Positions 16,494 through 19,746 of a DNA stretch of 19,746 nt are shown here, piece after piece. Below the pieces are notes generated by a model. That model was not told where the DNA came from and did no database searches. It was given only the letters and a program-made list of their open reading frames with translations. The stretch comes from Gonapodya prolifera JEL478 (Eukaryota; Monoblepharomycota; Monoblepharidomycetes; Monoblepharidales; Gonapodyaceae). The stretch lies in the NCBI GenBank assembly GCA_001574975.1, contig KQ965747.1, forward strand, positions 66,681 through 86,426. Reading direction: 5' to 3'. Each line of letters opens with the position of its first letter. Position 1 is the first letter of the stretch. The position numbers were made by a program, and so were the translations under genes.

Positions 16494-18409
16494 ATGTCAC
16501 ACCTCCCCGAAACACCTCTCTCAGCCGCTCCATGGATTCCCAGCAACCCAAAAGGTACGTTGCACACCACGAGTTCAGGTACATCACCTTCGCCTGACGC
16601 ACTCTCTCCACCCCAAAGACCCGTACAAGTACTTGTCAGGTTTCGGTGAGTGATCTTTTGCAGCAATTTCCGCACGAACTCACTCCTTCCCGCCACCAAA
16701 GGTTCCCACTTCGAGACTGAGGCTTTGGAAGGAGCTCTTCCCAAGGTCCAAAACTCGCCCCAGGTTTGCCCTTATAAGGCCTACACCGAGTGCTTGAGCG
16801 GAACTGCTTTCACCGCCCCTCGCACGCACAATCTCAAAGCGTGAGTCTTCCCTGCACCTCCTCTTCGTTTCCGTCCTCTCATTTTCTTCCCTACATCCAG
16901 ATGGCTCTACCGGATCGTCCCCTCCGTTGGCCAGGGTACATTCAAACCATACACCGCCAACCCCTACATCACCTCCGACTTCCACTCCTCCGACCCCACC
17001 GACCCCAGCTCCGTAAAATCCCCCGACGGCGTCTACAACGTTCCCCACCAGGCGCGGTGGTCCCCCTTCCCCTTGCCCGAGGAAGGCCAAAGTGTTGACT
17101 TCTTGGACGGGCTGAGAACCGTGTGCGGAAGTGGGCACCCCGCGAGCCGACACGGACTCGCTATCCACGTGTACGCTGCGAATGCGGACATGAAGAAGAG
17201 GGCGCTGTACAACTCCGACGGCGACTTCCTAGTTGGTGCGTTCGAATCTAATCCACGCACGTCCACATTCCGCTCGGCTCATAACGCAACTTCCATCTTA
17301 GTACCCCAACAGGGCCGCCTTGACATCACCACCGAATTCGGCAAGATCTCCGTCGCACCCAACGAGATCGTCGTCATCCCCCGGGGTGTGCGATTCTCCG
17401 TCGCACTTCCCGACGGCCCTTCACGCGGCTACATCGCCGAGTGCTACGCGGGCCACTACGAGCTTCCCGATCTTGGCCCAATCGGCGCAAACGGTCTCGC
17501 CAACCCTCGCGACTTCTTGCACCCCGTCGCGTGGTTCGAGGAGGACAGCTCGGCGTGGACGGTCGTGAGCAAGTTTGGTGGCAAGCTGTTCGAGGCTGAG
17601 TTGAGGGGATCTCCGTTTAACGTCATTGCGTGGCACGGGTGAGTTGTGCCACTTGCGCAATACCCGGAGTTACCCGACTCATCCTCTACCGGGCGGTGAC
17701 AGAAACTACGCACCGTACAAGTACGACCTTCAGCGATTCATGGTCATCAACACCGTCTCGTACGACCACGCCGTGAGTATTGAACTCCATGTCTGCCGCT
17801 CCTACTTCCTGACCTCACTCCTTTGCAACTCTGAATTTTCAGGACCCCTCCATCTTCACCGTCCTGACCTGTAAATCCGCCATGGCGGGCACCGCATACC
17901 TCGACTTTGTCATCTTCCCGCCCCGCTGGGGTGTTGCCGACTGGACCTTCCGCCCGCCATGGTACCACCGCAACTCCATGACCGAGTTCATGGGCCTGAT
18001 CAAGGGCAAGTACGAGGCGAAGGAGAGCACCAAGGGAGGAGGGTTCCACCCTGGAGGTGCGACACTGCACTCGATGATGTCCGCCCACGGCCCGGACGCG
18101 CTTGGTTTTGAGAAGGTCAGTATTTGTCACACTCGGCCTGCAGTTCGTCCTCCCCGTTCTCTTGAGGCTCACACACTTCCCACCACACAGGGATCCGGCG
18201 CAGAACTCCACCCCGTCCGTGTCGCCGACAACACCCAGGCCTTCATGTTCGAGTCCTACCTCCAGTTCGGGATCACCAAGTGGGCCTGGGAGGGCTCCGG
18301 CGCCCGGCAACCCAACTATATGCTTGACTCGTGGGGCGAAATCAAACCGTCGTTCGACAAGACGTTCAAGGGGACCGCGGCGGAGGCGATGGCGAACGGG
18401 CAACACTGA
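16494..18409 (+). CDS. hmgA: Homogentisate 1,2-dioxygenase, 486 residues, eight exons
   Basis: This enzyme opens the ring of homogentisate to maleylacetoacetate in tyrosine and phenylalanine breakdown. Exons: 16494-16554, 16619-16645, 16702-16840, 16901-17235, 17302-17638, 17703-17772, 17843-18115 and 18191-18409, all in phase. Family blocks seen: [62 protein letters not shown] and FPPRWGVAD. Iron ligands by position are H365 and E371 ([11 protein letters not shown]) and H405 (AHGPDA), matching human H335, E341 and H371; H322 in DHADPS matches the active-site H292. The start at 16494 is chosen over the ATG at 16532 because only it gives the splice phase needed to enter [10 protein letters not shown]. 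The human protein is 445 residues; the excess is mainly N-terminal and near residue 386. No other gene of the pathway is in the window. Confidence 0.95.
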
Positions 18410-18835
18410 AAAGTGTGAATGTAGTTGTGTTGCAGATAGAGATGGCGTTGGATTTTGCAATGTGATTGTACTCAATATATATTAAATGCACATTTCGAAT
18501 TTACAAGCCACGCAGTGCAGTGTTGCGTGTGGTTACGGAAGTGCCGAAGTTGCGTGGTTCGTTTGGAAAACAACGCGATGCGGCTACCAGAAGTAGGACA
18601 AATTGAAACCGATGAGCTCACTTAGATTCGTAGCATTTATGAAGACTAGCTTCATTTCTCTTGTATCATTCAACAAGCAGTTGGATCTCACGGAAGAACT
18701 CACTTGAACCAATTAGCCGCGAGCAAAAGTCACCATCGAGAGTCGACCGATCCCGCTGGTCTCAAGGTCAGCCACATCACAGAGATGCTCGACCATCCAT
18801 CATCACGCCCTTTTACCATCTCGCCTGCTCCCGGA
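18410..18835. other. 3' flank of homogentisate dioxygenase
   Basis: It contains an AT-rich stretch near 18472-18488 (ATATATATTAAA) that may help direct 3' end formation. The rest shows no gene until the F-box remnant at 18836. Confidence 0.4.
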
Positions 18836-19345
18836 ATGGAGCATCTCCCCCTTAAAGTTCTCCACCAAATATTCCGATATCTGCCTCCCAAAACGTTCTT
18901 CGGAGCGGTTCCGTTTGTTTCTCATACGTTCCGAGACGCGAGCATCAACGCAATCCTTTGATGTTCTCGAGGTTTGGTGGGGATTGCTTGCTCTGTGACC
19001 CTCAGTTTCCAAGGGGAACTAGACAACTTGGAGGAACGGGGCATAGCTTGCAAATTCGACTCATTTACAGAATGTTTCAGACCTATAGTGCCGGTAGAAA
19101 CTATCCTTTGGACGGCATCGTTGGTGGATGTGTGAATACAGCTAAAGAGTTTTGAATTGCCAGAGGGCATCAATTTCTGTGACTTCTTGAAGTCATACAT
19201 TTCAAGAACTGCACCAGAAGCTCTTCTGATGTTGCTGAAGAGACGACTATCATTTGTCCCAACAATAGTAGACATTAGCGCCCAGAGAGATCCTATTGGA
19301 GCCCACCTCGATGTGGAACCAGAATCTCAAATGGTTACCACATGA
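18836..19345 (+). pseudogene. Decayed F-box gene
   Basis: From the ATG at 18836 the frame encodes an F-box, MEHLPLKVLHQIFRYLPPKT followed by VPFVSHTF, close in pattern to the F-box at 6329-7568, and stops at 18959-18961. A second frame from about 19010 to 19345 looks coding (GELDNLEERGIACKFDSF, then ELPEGINFCDFLKS) and is interrupted by one TGA near 19131. The two parts could be joined by an intron plus a lost base. It is called decayed because no intact splice path was found; a short F-box-only protein cannot be excluded. Confidence 0.6.
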
Positions 19346-19472
19346 CAACTCCTTGCCAATCTGACTTGTTTGGGGGAAAGATTTTTGTTTTGGATTGTGT
19401 TGGGCATTCCTCAGGATAGTGTCTTCAGGTTGCTGGAATCCCATCTGCCTGGTGTTGTGTTATGGTTGTGGT

Positions 19473-19613
19473 GCTACACAACCTAGGTGAGCTGCACAAG
19501 CCTGTAAACTGCAGGAACGTGTATATATGATCAGATGTACATAGCAAGACGTAATGTGCATAGAACTCACCTGCAGGAACGTGATGCCAAACTTAGGGCA
19601 CGTCCTGCAGGTG
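19473..19613. repeat. Composite dispersed repeat, copy 2
   Basis: The leader block 19473-19530 and one hairpin unit match copy 1 at 699-841 and 944-1001, in the same order and orientation. Its hairpin spacer matches the second unit of copy 1 best (GTAATGTGCATAGAACTCAC occurs in both). It breaks off after the hairpin, so the second half of the 160-bp unit is missing. Confidence 0.85.
19568..19613. repeat. Hairpin repeat, copy 3
   Basis: This is the best-paired copy: CACCTGCAGGA-ACGTG faces CACGTCCTGCAGGTG, a 15-base stem with one bulged A around a loop of about 15 nt. Confidence 0.85.
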
Positions 19614-19746
19614 TGCATCACGTTTTTCACAAGGCGAGTTGAGGCGGGGTGGTGCCACCTCTTTACTCCCCTTTTAATGCTGTTGTTACCCTCTCAACTC
19701 TCCTCTTTTTTTGTGAGCCCAACTCTCAACTCCCCTCTTTCCTTTT
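19614..19746. other. Pyrimidine-rich window end
   Basis: No gene is seen. A near-repeat of CTCTCAACTC occurs at about 19692 and 19723 within C/T-rich sequence. It may be the edge of another repeat cut by the window. Confidence 0.35.

Noticed and set aside
17073-17642. Plus-strand frame of 189 codons read as one exon
   Set aside because: It reads through the 66-nt intron at 17236-17301; removing the intron restores the conserved DFLVVPQQG of homogentisate dioxygenase.

Overview
The window reads as nuclear DNA of a filamentous fungus, most likely a basidiomycete (Agaricomycetes-like). Genes are broken by many short GT..AG introns (mostly 55-100 nt), the untranslated DNA carries hAT and PIF/Harbinger transposon remains, and the neighbours include F-box and fungal RNase H-like proteins. 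The species cannot be fixed from the sequence. All exon models below were built by hand from splice-site and reading-frame consistency; no search was run.

Layout. Positions 1-333 hold the N-terminal end of an unidentified coiled-coil protein (minus). Positions 697-1100 hold a composite repeat with two 160-bp tandem units, each containing a strong hairpin; the same composite repeat returns in the same orientation at 19473-19613. Positions 1284-2417 are a decayed PIF/Harbinger transposase (minus). Positions 2704-5458 are a structurally complete hAT element with 23-bp terminal inverted repeats and a perfect 8-bp target duplication, carrying an eight-exon transposase that is broken by a frameshift, a stop and a probable catalytic Asp-to-Asn change. 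Positions 6329-7568 encode an F-box protein. Positions 8007-9419 encode an RNase H-like protein with a Cys/His motif at its N-terminus, and a decayed tandem paralogue follows at 9474-10242.

The right half is conserved, gene-dense DNA: a seven-helix receptor resembling the cAMP-receptor/Git3 class (10674-12203, plus), an RNA-binding protein with one RRM and two zinc knuckles (13112-14222, minus), a protein with two tandem antibiotic-biosynthesis-monooxygenase (ABM) domains (14422-15565, minus), and homogentisate 1,2-dioxygenase (16494-18409, plus). A decayed F-box gene (18836-19345) and the second copy of the composite repeat close the window.

The genes do not form an evident pathway. The dioxygenase is a tyrosine/phenylalanine breakdown enzyme, the RRM protein is an RNA-processing factor and the receptor is a signalling protein. 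The window is a conserved gene block bordered by a repeat-rich, transposon-loaded block. The least expected observations are the ABM gene's internal duplication with the same 22-nt micro-exon in both halves, and the hairpin repeat present at both ends of the window.
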